Shown: positions 45,610 through 56,800 of the stretch, piece after piece
Position numbering within the stretch: the stretch's first letter is position 1
How the letters are laid out: each line of letters begins with the position of its first letter
Assembly (NCBI RefSeq): GCF_033115175.1
Contig: NC_084844.1
Location: forward strand, 34,629,885 to 34,693,884
DNA length: 64,000 nucleotides
Source of the DNA: Lepus europaeus
Taxonomy: Eukaryota; Chordata; Mammalia; Lagomorpha; Leporidae
Direction of reading: 5' to 3'
Program-made: the position numbers and the translations under genes
The notes under the pieces: generated by a model
Databases searched by the model: none
Seen by the model: only the letters and a program-made list of their open reading frames with translations
Told to the model about the DNA's origin: nothing

Positions 45610-45775
45610 CACATGCACACTCTTTCATCCAAATATCAGTCCCATGAAAGAGGTGATTACTGTTCTCACTTTGTGGATCCGGAAAACCAAAGCACAGAGA
45701 AAAAAACTTGCTCAAGATCACAAGTTTTCAGTAGTAAATCTGGGGTTGAAGTCCAGATTTTTAGACTTAAAATCT
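45610..45775 (-). repeat. Probable MIR
   Basis: CTCACTTTGTGGATCCGGAAA followed by AACTTGCTCAAGATCACAAG follows the reverse MIR core. Confidence 0.6.
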
Positions 45776-45941
45776 TAACTAACCATAATCATATCTTCCA
45801 GGCTATCTGTGCTCATGGAAACCTGTACTTTATTTCTTGATATATGTATTTATTCATTGAGAAGTGAAGGCCACAGAACAAAGGTGTCCACAAATGGATT
45901 GTGCTAAAAGAGAAGACCCTCTGTTGCAGTGATGACTGTAT

Positions 45942-46000
45942 GAGGGTACTTCAAAAAATTCATGGGAAAATTTGGCATAAAAATGTTGAAATCTGTGTGG
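45942..46000 (-). repeat. MITE-like half element
   Basis: GAGGGTACTTCAAAAAATTC then ATGGGAAAATTTGGC is the terminal repeat seen in the 13894 copy, here in the reverse orientation. Confidence 0.5.
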
Positions 46001-46166
46001 TTTTTTTAACTTAATTTTTTTGATAACTTATTTTTAATTTATACTACAGTCAATGGCTTAATGCCCCAGTCAACAAAGTGTTCAACAAATAAGAATTTAA
46101 AAGACCACAGTTCAGTAAGAAAATAGGCAAGGACTGTAAACAGTAATCAAATTGAAAGATGTTCAG

Positions 46167-46496
46167 TGCCGGCGCCGTGGCTTAACAGGCTAATCCTCCG
46201 CCTTGCAGCACCGGCACACCGGGTTCTAGTCCCAGTTGGGGCGCTGGATTCTATCCCGATTGCCCCTCTTCCAGGCCAGCTCTCTGCTATGGCCCAGGAA
46301 GGCAGTGGAGGATGGCCCAAGTCCTTGGGCCTTGCACCCGCATGGGAGACCAGGAGAAGCACCTGGCTCCTGGCTTCGGATCAGCGTGATGCGCCAGCCA
46401 CAGCGGCCATTGGAGGGTGAACCAACGGCAAAAGGAAGACCTTTCTCTCTGTCTCTCTCTCTCACTATCAACTCTGCCTGTCAAAAAAAAAAAAAA
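46167..46496 (+). repeat. Young-type CSINE
   Basis: 12-bp duplication AAAGATGTTCAG (46155-46166 and 46497-46508), with an uninterrupted A tail. Confidence 0.95.
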
Positions 46497-46557
46497 AAAG
46501 ATGTTCAGCTTCACTCATATAAAATAGTCACAAAATCATTAAAACGATAATAGTACA

Positions 46558-47229
46558 GGGACTGGCATTGTGGCGTGGCAGGTTAAACTGGTACCTGTGA
46601 TGCTGGCATCCCATATGGGTACCTGTTCGTGTTCCAGTTGTTCCACTTTTTTTTTTTTTTAAGATTAATTTATTTATTTGAAAAGCAGAGTCACAGAGAA
46701 ACAGAGAGAGAGAGTTTACTACCATTAGTTTACTACCCAGATGGCTTCAGTGACTGGAGCTGAGCTGATCTGAAGCCAGGATCCAGGAGCTGCTTCTGGG
46801 TCTCTCCCATGGGTGCAGGGGCCCAAGGACTTGGGCCATCTTCTACTGCTTTCCCAAGCCATGGCAGAGAGCTGGATTGGAAGTGGAACAGGCAGGACTC
46901 AAACCGGTGGCCATATGGGATGCCGGCACTGCAGGCAGTGGCTTTACTTGCTGTGCCACAGTGCCGACCCTGCTGTTCCACTTCTGATCCAGCTCCTTGC
47001 TAGTGGCCTGGGAAAGCAGTGAAAGATGTCCCAAGTGGTTGGGCCCTGCCATCCACATGAGAGACCCAGAAGAAGCTCCTGGCTCCTGATTTAGGCTTGG
47101 CCCAACTTTGGCTGTTGTGACCATCTGTGGAATGAACCAATAGATTTAAGTTCTCTCTCTCTTTGTCTCTCCCTGTGTCAGTAACTCTGCCTTTCAAATA
47201 AATAAACACATGTTTAAAAAAAAAAAAAA
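46558..47229 (+). repeat. CSINE, host of an opposite-strand insertion
   Basis: Pieces 46558-46648 and 46974-47229 join into one full copy ending in an A-rich tail. Confidence 0.9.
46649..46973 (-). repeat. CSINE nested in 46558-47229
   Basis: 10-bp duplication TGTTCCACTT (46639-46648 and 46974-46983). Confidence 0.93.
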
Positions 47230-47256
47230 CTATAGTAGTGTATAATTCCCATCAAT

Positions 47257-47890
47257 TTGTTTGACAAATATTTAAATCAAAGTTTGACAAAGCATGTTTT
47301 CAACCAAATTGATATATATAGGCATTTCTTTTCTTTATTTACTTATTTTAATCTTGGCTTCACATATAAGAGAATATGTAGTATCTGTATCCTGATTATT
47401 TCATTCAACATTATATCTTCTAGTTTCAACCATTTTGCTGCAAATAATAGAATTTCGTTCTTTTTAATAGCTGAATAATCTTCCATTGTATACGTACCAC
47501 ATTTTCTTTATTCATCTGATGGTGGATACCTTTACTGATTCATGTTTTGGCAATTGTCTGCTAAAAACATGGTGGTACAGGTATTTTATACAATGTGTTC
47601 ATGTCTTTGGATATATTCCTAGTAGTGGAATTGCTGCATCGTATGGCAAGTCTATTTCTAGTTTTTAAAGAAATATCCATACTGTTATCCCAGTGGCTGC
47701 ACTAATTTACATTCCCACCAACAATGTATGAGAGTTCCTTTTTTTCCACATCCTCCCCAGCATTTGTTGCTGTCTGTTTTTTTGGATAATTATCATTCCA
47801 ACAGAGGTGAGGTAATATCTCATTATGGTTTTGAATTGAATTTTCCTGATGGTTAGTGATAATGAGCATTTTTTCTTATATTTGTTAGCC
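47257..47890 (+). repeat. Old L1 3' end
   Basis: TAGCTGAATAATCTTCCATTG, GTAGTGGAATTGCTGCATCG, TACATTCCCACCAACAATGT and CATCCTCCCCAGCATTTGTT are L1 hallmarks. No intact frame. Confidence 0.85.
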
Positions 47891-47892
47891 AG

Positions 47893-47945
47893 CATAGTTT
47901 TTTCATAATATACAATTTACATGAGATTCTTTGAAGAGCCTTCAA
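47893..47945 (+). repeat. MITE-like fragment
   Basis: CATAGTTTTTTCATAATATAC followed by CATGAGATTCTTTGAAGAGCC parallels the fragment at 22345. Confidence 0.4.
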
Positions 47946-48316
47946 ATATTCTTTGTTCAATTATTTTATAATGAGTGTTTCACTTGTTTTCCTTTATTAG
48001 GCATAAATTTTGGAAATAGTTATCATAGTTTATTCAATAAATAAAATAGCACTAAATAACAAATTAAGGAAGATTGAACCCATTACCATATCATAGTCTG
48101 ATAAGCTAACTATAAATCTAACATGATTTTGGTAGATATGTAGCTGAGCAAACTTACATTACACAAGCATCTTAGAGAGTCATTTCTTGAGCTTTTTTCC
48201 TTAATTAAATAACCCTCTACTCAAAAATCTGACGAAATTCTGAACTGTCACTGAAGACTCTTAAGCTTGGGCTACTATAAATATAATAAAGAGATCTTAT
48301 ATAAAAGTATGCCATT

Positions 48317-48594
48317 CGGGGGCAAGCATTGTGACATAGCAGGTTCAAGTCCCGACTGCTCTACTTCTACCAGCTCCCTGCTAATGTGCCTGGGAAAAGC
48401 AGTGGAGAATGACCCAAGTGTTTGGGTCCCTGCATGAATGTGGGAGACATGGAAGAAATCCCTGACTGCTGGCTTCTGTCTGGCCTGGCTCCAGCCATTG
48501 TTGCCATTTGGGGAGTGAACCAGTGGGTGGAAGAGCTCTGTCTCTCCCTCTTTGTAATCCTGCCTTTCAAATAAATGAATCTTTTTTAAAAAAT
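48317..48594 (+). repeat. CSINE with head deletion
   Basis: GGGGCAAGCATTGTGACATA runs directly into AGGTTCAAGTCCCGACTGCT, so about 40 bp between the A and B boxes are missing. Confidence 0.85.
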
Positions 48595-48603
48595 GAAATA
48601 TGT

Positions 48604-48650
48604 ATTATGAAAAAACTGCATGACTTTCAAAAAGTTTTTGCAGTTAAACA

Positions 48651-48684
<34 letters not shown>

Positions 48685-49018
48685 GATAGAGATATAGACA
48701 GAGAGAAAGGTGTTCCCTCCGCTGGTTCACTCCCCAAATGCCCGCCACAGCCTGCGCTGTGCCAATCTGAAGCCAGGAGCCAGGTGCTTCCTCCTGGTCT
48801 CCCATGCGGGTGCAGGGCCCAAGCACTTGGTCCATCCTCCACTGCCCTCCCAGGCCACAGCATAGAGTTGGACTGGAAGAGGAGCAACCAGGACCAGAAC
48901 CCGGAGCCCATATGGGATGCTGGAGCTGTAGGCAGAGGATTAACCAAGTGAGCTACGGCACCAGCCCCAAAAGTTAAACATCTTTTAATTCTATTTTCAA
49001 TGAACTTTATTAGTACTT
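48604..49018 (+). repeat. MITE-like element split by a CSINE
   Basis: TATGAAAAAACTGCATGACTTTC at the left and TTCAATGAACTTTATTAGTAC at the right belong to the 13894 family. The CSINE at 48657 sits in its middle. Confidence 0.5.
48657..48971 (-). repeat. CSINE nested in the MITE-like element
   Basis: 15-bp duplication AGTTAAACATCTTTT (48642-48656 and 48972-48986). Confidence 0.94.
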
Positions 49019-49217
49019 CATTTCTTTTTATTTGGATATATTTTGTTTGAATATACCAACATTTTCTGTATTCATTTATCAGTTGATATTTAGGTTGTAT
49101 TATAGTGATTTAAAGTAAAAAAACCACTTATAATATGAAGCATGATATAAAATATAAAATGCATTTAGCATATCTTAAACATTTAACTTTGTGATCATCT
49201 ATGCCATATAATTTTTA

Positions 49218-49550
49218 AATTTTTTTTATTTTTGACAGGCAGAGTGGACAGTGAGAGAGAGAGAGACAGAGAAAGGTCTTCCTTTTGCAGTTGGTTCACC
49301 CTCCAATGGCCGCCGCGGCCGGCACACCGCACTGATCCAAAGGCAGGAGCCAGGTGCTTCTCCTGGTCTCCCATGCGGGTGCAGGGCCCAAGGACTTGGG
49401 CCATCTTCCTCTGCACTCCCGGGCCATAGCAGAGAGCTGGCCTGGAAGAGGGGCAACCGGGACAGAATCCGGCACCTCAACTGGGACTAGAACCCGGTGT
49501 GCCGGCGCTGCAAGGCGGAGGATTAGCCTGTTGAGCCACGGCGCCAGCCG
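49218..49550 (-). repeat. Young-type CSINE
   Basis: GACAGGCAGAGTGGACAGTG to CACGGCGCCAGCC; approximate duplication around GCC-ATATA-TTTTTAA. Confidence 0.92.
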
Positions 49551-49559
49551 CCTTATATA

Positions 49560-49868
49560 TTTTTAAGATTATTTGAGAGGTAGAGTTTCAGTCAGAGAAA
49601 GACAGAAAGAGAGGCCTTTCAACCTCTGGTTCATTCCCCAAATGGCCACAGTGGCTGGAGCTGAGCTTATCTGAAGCCAGGATCCCGGAGCTTCCTCTGG
49701 ATCTCTCACGTTGATGCAGGGACCCAAAAACTTGACCATCTTCCTCTGCTTTCCCAGGCCTTAGCAGAGAGCTGGCCTGGAAGAGGAATAGTTGGGACAT
49801 GAACGGGCACCTACATGGGATGCCGGTGCTGTAGGTGGAGCTTAGCCTACTATGCCACGGCATCGGCC
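49560..49868 (-). repeat. CSINE
   Basis: Reverse copy immediately after the previous one, ending CCACGGCATCGGCCC. Confidence 0.88.
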
Positions 49869-50218
49869 CTGCCTATATTTTTTGATTCGGTAGAACTATT
49901 TCCTTAATGAAACTGATCTGTGGTCTTAAATCTGTGTGTCAATGTTTGTGCCATCTTTGATCATATAATCAGCTTTTTCCTAATAATGTTAAAAGAACTA
50001 TGAAAGAAATAAAAGATAAATTTTGAGTAGATGGTATATACGATATTAATTTATGAATTGGAATGGCATTAAACATTATAGCTTATCAGTATTTGAAGTT
50101 ACTTGTACTTGATATCTTTATTATGTGGACAAGTTAATACAAAATTTGAGTTTGGAAAGTCACTAGACTAACCATTTGGAAAAGGCTTACAACTACCTGG
50201 CTTTAAATTTTTTACTTT

Positions 50219-50545
50219 GTGACAGGCATTGTGGCACAACAGGTTAAGCCGCTGCCTGCAATACTGGCATCCCATATGGGCTGTTCGTGTTCTAATCCAG
50301 CTTCCTGGTAATGTGCCTAGGATAGCAGCAGGAGATGTTGCAAATTCTTGGGCTCCTGCCACCCATGTGGGAAACCTGAAGCTCCTGGCTCCTGGATTCG
50401 GCCTGGTTCAGCCTTGACCATTGCAGCCATTTGGGGAGTGAACCAGCAGATGGAAGATATTTCTCTCTCTCTCTCCCTTCCTTTCTCTCTCTCTTTAACT
50501 CTGCCCTTCAAATAAATAAAATAAATATTTTTAAAAATAAATAAG
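50219..50545 (+). repeat. CSINE just before the VMP1 start exon
   Basis: ACAGGCATTGTGGCACAACA head and CTTCAAATAAATAAAATAAA tail. It ends about 190 bp upstream of the exon at 50739. Confidence 0.88.
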
Positions 50546-50738
50546 TAAATGTTTACTTGTTTTATGATTTCTATGTAAATTATTCAGTTTTTTAATTAAA
50601 AGAAAAAATGCATAAACAAATTATACTGATATAATGTGGGGTGTCATTACTGCCATTATTCCTTTATTTGGTTTTATTCAGTCATAACTGCAAAACAAGT
50701 ATATAATATATTGCTGGATTTTATTTTTCCTCTATTAG

Positions 50739-50836
50739 CTCCTCAAGACTGATCTATGAAATGGCAGAGAATGGAAAAAATTGTGACCAGAGACGTGTAG
50801 CAATGAACAAAGAACAACATAATGGAAATTTCACAG
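50739..50836 (+). CDS. VMP1: VMP1 exon with start codon (residues 1-25)
   Basis: Acceptor CTATTAG, donor GTAAAG. ATG at 50761 opens [20 protein letters not shown] and the exon ends one base into an Asp codon. An ATG five bases upstream (50756) starts a different frame; the 50761 ATG is chosen because it gives the conserved protein. This exon lies about 26 kb from the promoter. Confidence 0.96.
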
Positions 50837-53800
50837 GTAAAGTGTAGTGTTTTGGAGGAAGGAGATGTGCAAATTTAAATATTACACTTTTTGTTGAAAT
50901 AAAATAGGAATATATTACTTCTAATATTTTAAATATTTTACTAATCTCTTCATAGTAAATTGAATTATGAGTCATGACCTATAAGGTTATTTTTCACAGT
51001 GACTACAGAAGCAGCCCGAACATAGTCAAATAGCAATTCTCTAGGCACAAGATTATTTCTTGGTAATCATATGGTATGGTTAAATATTTACTTGATTTTG
51101 TGCAGTGTTCAATCTGATCTTGCTGCTTAGTAACTTCACAAATAGATTGTCAGTTTACTTGTTAGCTATTAAATACATAATTATCAAAAAATTAGAATAG
51201 GAGCTGATGCTGTGGTACAACAGGTAAAGCCACCAACTGCAGTGCTCCCATAAGGGCACCGGTTCAAGTCCTGGCTGCTCCGCTTTCTATCCAGCTCCCT
51301 GCTAATGCGCCTGGGAAAGCAGCAGAGGGTGACCTAAGTCCCTGGGCCCTTGGACCCACGTGGGAGTCCCAGAAGTAGCTCTTGACTCCTGGCTCCTGGC
51401 TTTGGGGAGTGAACCAGTGGATAGAAAAATCTTTCTCTCTCTGTTCTCCCTCTCTCTCTAACTCTTTCAGAGTTACCCTTTTATTTATAAATAATATCCT
51501 GTTTATAAATAAAATTCTGTTTATCCTTTCAGATAAATAAGTCTTTAAAAATGAGAATAATTTTTTTTTTTTTAAGATTTATTTATTTGAAAGGCAGAGT
51601 TAGAGAGAGAAAGAGGAGACAAAGGAAGAGAGATCTTCATCCACTGGTTCACTCCCCAGATGGCTGCAATGGATAAAGCTGGGCCAATCCAAAGCCAGGA
51701 GCCAGGAGTTTCTTTCAGGTATCCCATGTGGGTATAAGGGCCCAAGTACTTGGACCATCTTCCACTGCATTCCCAGGCACATTAGCAGGAAGCTGGATCA
51801 GAAATGGAGTGGCTAGGACTTGAACTGGCACCCGTATAGGATGACAGCACTGTAGGAGATGGCTTTACTCCTTATACCATGGCACCAGCCTGTTTTTCTT
51901 TTTGACTTCGCAATTCTTTGACATCTCAAACACATTGCAAAGAATACTGTCGCTTGGTATATGCCCATTCTTAGGGCCCAGGACAAGCAGATCCAGATTC
52001 CAGCCAATGAGAGAACAGCTGTTCTCTGTGGATTTATATCTCCTTTACTCACAGTGACAGAAATGCACAAGAAACAGCCACTTGTCCCCAAAGGTGTTGG
52101 GGCTGCTGGAGATACCCACTTATGTGTCCTTGGTGGCAGTTGGACACATACACAGGGGTATCTACATATATCTGCACATAGCCACATACAACCACACATC
52201 CATATACAGCTGCATCAACCTAAAGCCACAATCTAGCAAAATTATAGACAATAGTGGCCCAGAGCAAAACCATTGCATGCCAGGGCTTTGAGCAGCTAGC
52301 CGCACAGGTGGACCTTTGGTTACCATGATGCTGGTTACTGTAGAGAGAGGTGTGGGAGAGCACAGAGATAAGAGGGCAAGGGCAAAAGACAAGGGAATTT
52401 GATAGCTTCACCTTCTGAAGTTCATCTCTTCATCACATGGTAATATATTACAGAATTTCTTTTATTGGAATAAATGCAGGCTGTCTAAAACAATACTTTC
52501 TACTTATTTTTTTTCTCTTTCATTTTTATTTATGTATTTGAAAGGCAGAGAATCAGAGACAATAAGTGATTTCCTACATGCTGGTGCATTCCTCAGATGT
52601 CTTCTATAGCCGGTGTTGAACCAGGCCGAAGCCAGGAGCCCAGCACTCAGTCTGGCTTGTCCACATGGGTGGCAGGGACTGAAGTATCTGTACCATCACC
52701 TGTTGCATCTGGGGTGCTGGAATGGAGTGCAAAACTGGGATTCAAACCCAGGAGTTCTGATATTGGCTCCCGTTTGTTTTGAAATCACATTTTGCAGCAC
52801 TGTTGGATTACTTTGATTTCAGTAAATTTTGCATCATTCCATCAAAAGTTTCCAAATTCAGATATTGATATTGTATACTTTATAGTCTCTTTCCATTAAG
52901 AGCTTATGTGCTGGGGCTGGTGTTGTGGCATAGCAGGTTAAACTGCAGCCTGTGATGCCAACATCCCATATGTTCATGGACTCAGGTTCATGTCCTGGCT
53001 GCTCCACTTCTGATTCAGCTCCTTGCTAATGGCCTGGAAAAAGCAGCAGCAGAAGACCCAAGTGCTTGGGCCCCTGCTACTCATGTGGGAGACCCAGAAG
53101 TTCCTGGCTCCTGGCTTCTGCCAGGTCTAGCCCAGGCCCTTGCAGCCATGTGGGGTGTGAACCGGTAGATGGAAGATCTCTCTCTCTCTCTCTCTCTCTT
53201 TCTCTCCTTCTCCCTCTTTTTGTGTAACTCTGACTTTCAAATAAATAAATCTTTAAAAAAAATTAAAGCTTATGTGCTATTTTTTCAACAAGCAAATAAA
53301 TTTATATATATTTTACTACTGAATACCATTGGAATTTAAAATTAATGTTGATGTGTCATAGTCTTTTGGACCATGTATTTTTTTACTTAATATTTGTTAG
53401 ATACTGTGCTACAACTATATACAAGGAATTTTATTTATTGTGGTTTAGTATTCCATTCCATTGTGTGAGTACACTATATGCTTGTGTTCCTTTTCTATTA
53501 GTAGTAATATTTAAGTTGTTGATAATCTTTGGCTACCGTAAATGTTGTTGCAGTAAACTTTAAAAAATCATTTCATCTTGTACCTAATTACTCCCAGAAA
53601 TGGAATTATTGGGCTACAGTGTACATGGATCTGTAATGTTTAGATTGAAGACAATAATAACTATCTGTGATTGGGCAGTTACTAAGTGTCACACTCTGAT
53701 AACTTCATGTGCATCAGCTCATCTAATCCGTACAATGACTTTGACAAATAAGTACTATTATTATCTACATTTTACAGAAGCGTAAACTAAGATGCAAAAA

Positions 53801-56800
53801 TATTAGCCAATTTGGTGAGGTCATGTGACTGGTAGATAGCTGAGCCAGGATTTGAAATAGTGGCTTGCACTTCATATTTTTTTTTTTACAAAGATTGATA
53901 GATTGATTTGAAAGTCAGAATTACAGACAGAGGGGGAGAGAAAGAGGAAAGAAAAAGAGAGATCTTCCATCCACTGGTTCACTCCCCAGATGACCGCAGC
54001 AGCCAGGGCTAAGACAGGTCAAAGCCAGGAGCCAGGAGCCTCGTCCGGGTCTCCTACATGGGTGGCAGGGGCCCAAGCACCTGTGCCATCCTCCACTGTC
54101 TTCCCAAGCACACCACAGGGAGCTGGATTGGAAGTAGAGCAGCCAGGACATGAACTGGTACCCACGGGGTTGCCAGCATCATAGCAAGGACTTTACCCAC
54201 CACACCACAACACCAGCCCCTGCTCTTCCCACTTTGACATCTAAACCACTTTGCTCTGTGATGTGATGCTTGATTGACACGTTACCCTTCATAAAAGGTA
54301 GAATGATTTAGCCTTTCTCCGGTAATATACAAGGATAGAAGCTTGTGTTCTGACTGCAAAATAATGTTAAAATTGGGGCAGAAGCACCTAGTCCAGATTT
54401 GTCATTTTTCCCTAATCTATGTTTCTGTTAAATTCAACCACTGAAATTTTTAGTACCATTTCTTTAAGATGCCTCAATGTGTTTTAGCTCAGTGAGTGGC
54501 AAAGGGTAGGCTTTTTTTTCCCTCTTTTGCCTCAGTTCTCTAGGTAACACCGTTATAAAATGATCTCTTTTCTAAATCACTAGATGTGCTGGCTGTAGCA
54601 GAGTCTGGACTAGTGATCATTTTTTAAGACTTTAGGATTCTGTAATGCTTAAGAAGAACAACGGTAAAATTCTTTTTAAGGACTCAGATTTTGTCTCATC
54701 TCTCTACAAGCTGTTTAAAAGAATGCTGTGCAAGACTGCTACTGATGAGAAGAGATAGTCAAATATACAGATAAATGAAGTGAGCTTGAGGCTCAAGTTG
54801 TGAGGACCTACCACAATCCTTGACTTAGTGTTACAGGTTGCAAACACATTTGTAATAGGCCACCTATGTTAATTAGTGTTTTGTTCCAGTGATTGCCTTC
54901 TCTAGAGAAGGTGTAGTCACGGGTTAGTACTTGAACAGCTTGTGTGTAAACCCGTATAACCCAGGAGTGAATCACATCGTTGGTACTTTTGAGGTTTATA
55001 TGCAGTCTTTCAGATGTAGAATGGGAAGGTAGGTGAATTTTTAAAGTGATTGGAAAGAGTGAGTATAAGTACTAGGAATTCTGTTTTAATTCCTGCATTA
55101 TTGTTTTTCAGACCCCTCTTCAGTGAATGAAAAGAAGAGGAGGGATCGGGAAGAAAGGCAAAATATTGTCCTTTGGAGACAGCCACTTATTACCTTGCAG
55201 TATTTTTCTCTGGAAATCCTTGTAATCTTGAAGGAGTGGACCTCAAAGTAAGAAACCTTCCATCACCTTTTATCTAAACCTGATTTCCTAATTTTAGAAA
55301 TCCTCAGCAGTCTTCTCCTTGCCATCTGCTGCATTCAGAATGGAGTCGTTCAATGTAGAATATTGTCATGAGAGCGTGTTTATTCTCCTTCGTATAGTTG
55401 AAAACATAGATTAGGGAAACATGGCTGTTTGCTTACTTGATCATAGGAGTTGTTCGCATATTGAATTTTGTTTTTGTTTTTCTCCTGGTTTTTCCCTCAG
55501 GAAAAATCCGGCCTTGTCTATATTAAATACTTTGATTCCTTAACAGGACAAGGTTCAGGATACGTGGCACTCTTAGCAGTTGTTTGAATGAATGTGAACG
55601 GTTCTGCCTTAGAAATGTGTTCTATCTTTAAATTACTGTTTATACATCCTGTTTCAAAGATCATAAAGAACAAGCTGAACCTTCACACGTCTTATCAGTC
55701 TTCTTACTTGCCCTTCCAAGTTATTTTATATATGTTACATTTTTATTGCACATGGAGTTCATAAAGCGTTTTATAGTGTTTCCCAGCTCATTTACTCCTT
55801 ATAACATCTCCATAAATAAGGTAAAACAAAGATAAAATTACTGTGATTTTAAAAACAAGGAATAGTCATATTGGTTAAGTGTCTTGCTCGAAGTACAGCA
55901 CCCAGGGTTTCTGACTTAAAGACCAGGGCTCTTTCTATTAAACTTTAATACTTCTCCAAATTAGAAGCTGAGATATAAACAAAATCGGGCTTTAGATAAG
56001 GGAAAGACCATGATGGAGTTTATGGTAAAAAATTGGGTTCTATGCCCATGTGTCTGTGACCCCCTTCTGCATTCAGTAGAGGCAGTGGTGTTTTAAGAAC
56101 AAAAGAACTCAACTCAGAAAGACTGATTCTGTCCTGAGCTAGCCAGATAACCTGACTGCTTCTATAAGAAATTGTTCTAAGGATGATAAATCTTCAAAGT
56201 GAGACTGTGAGATGTATTTTTAATTTTTTTAATTTGTTTTTAAGATTATGGCATCGTCAAAGCATTGTGGTGTCTTTTTTACTGCTGCTTGCTGTACTTA
56301 TAGCTACGTATTATGTTGAAGGAGCACATCAACAGGTAAGAGGTTCAGCAGTTCTTGCACACTCTCTAATCCCAAACAATTTCCAAATGGGACCATGAAG
56401 GCTTCATAGAATTTCTACCCTCAACATTTTTAGGTTTGTCTTTCTTTTATCTCATACCTGGTACCTTTATGTAAGGCCATACGCTAAAACAATTCATGTG
56501 TCATCTCATAGCCAGTCAGCAAGATGTTGTTATATATGATTCTTTTTGCCTTTGAAGATTTAAATGTACGTTTCCTAACCATGTTCCATCCATTCAACAA
56601 CATAGGTCCTTTATGCCAAAGTTTTCATATTTTCTGTAACATATTTTTGTGATCATCTAAACAGGCTTCATCCAAAGTTAAGGATTAGGTTTTATTTGTA
56701 TAAAAAGTTTATTTGCCTGTAGTCCACAAGTACAACATTACTGATGGGAAAACAAGACATTTGTTTAACAACTTTTGTTAAAATAGCAAAACCTTCATGT

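Noticed and set aside
48657-48971. tRNA gene suggested by A- and B-box-like sequence in this and other repeats
   Set aside because: These are tRNA-derived SINE heads; no cloverleaf or anticodon stem is maintained and they occur in dozens of copies.
52010-52023. Glucocorticoid response element
   Set aside because: Half-sites AGAACA and TGTTCT are separated by 2 rather than 3 bases.
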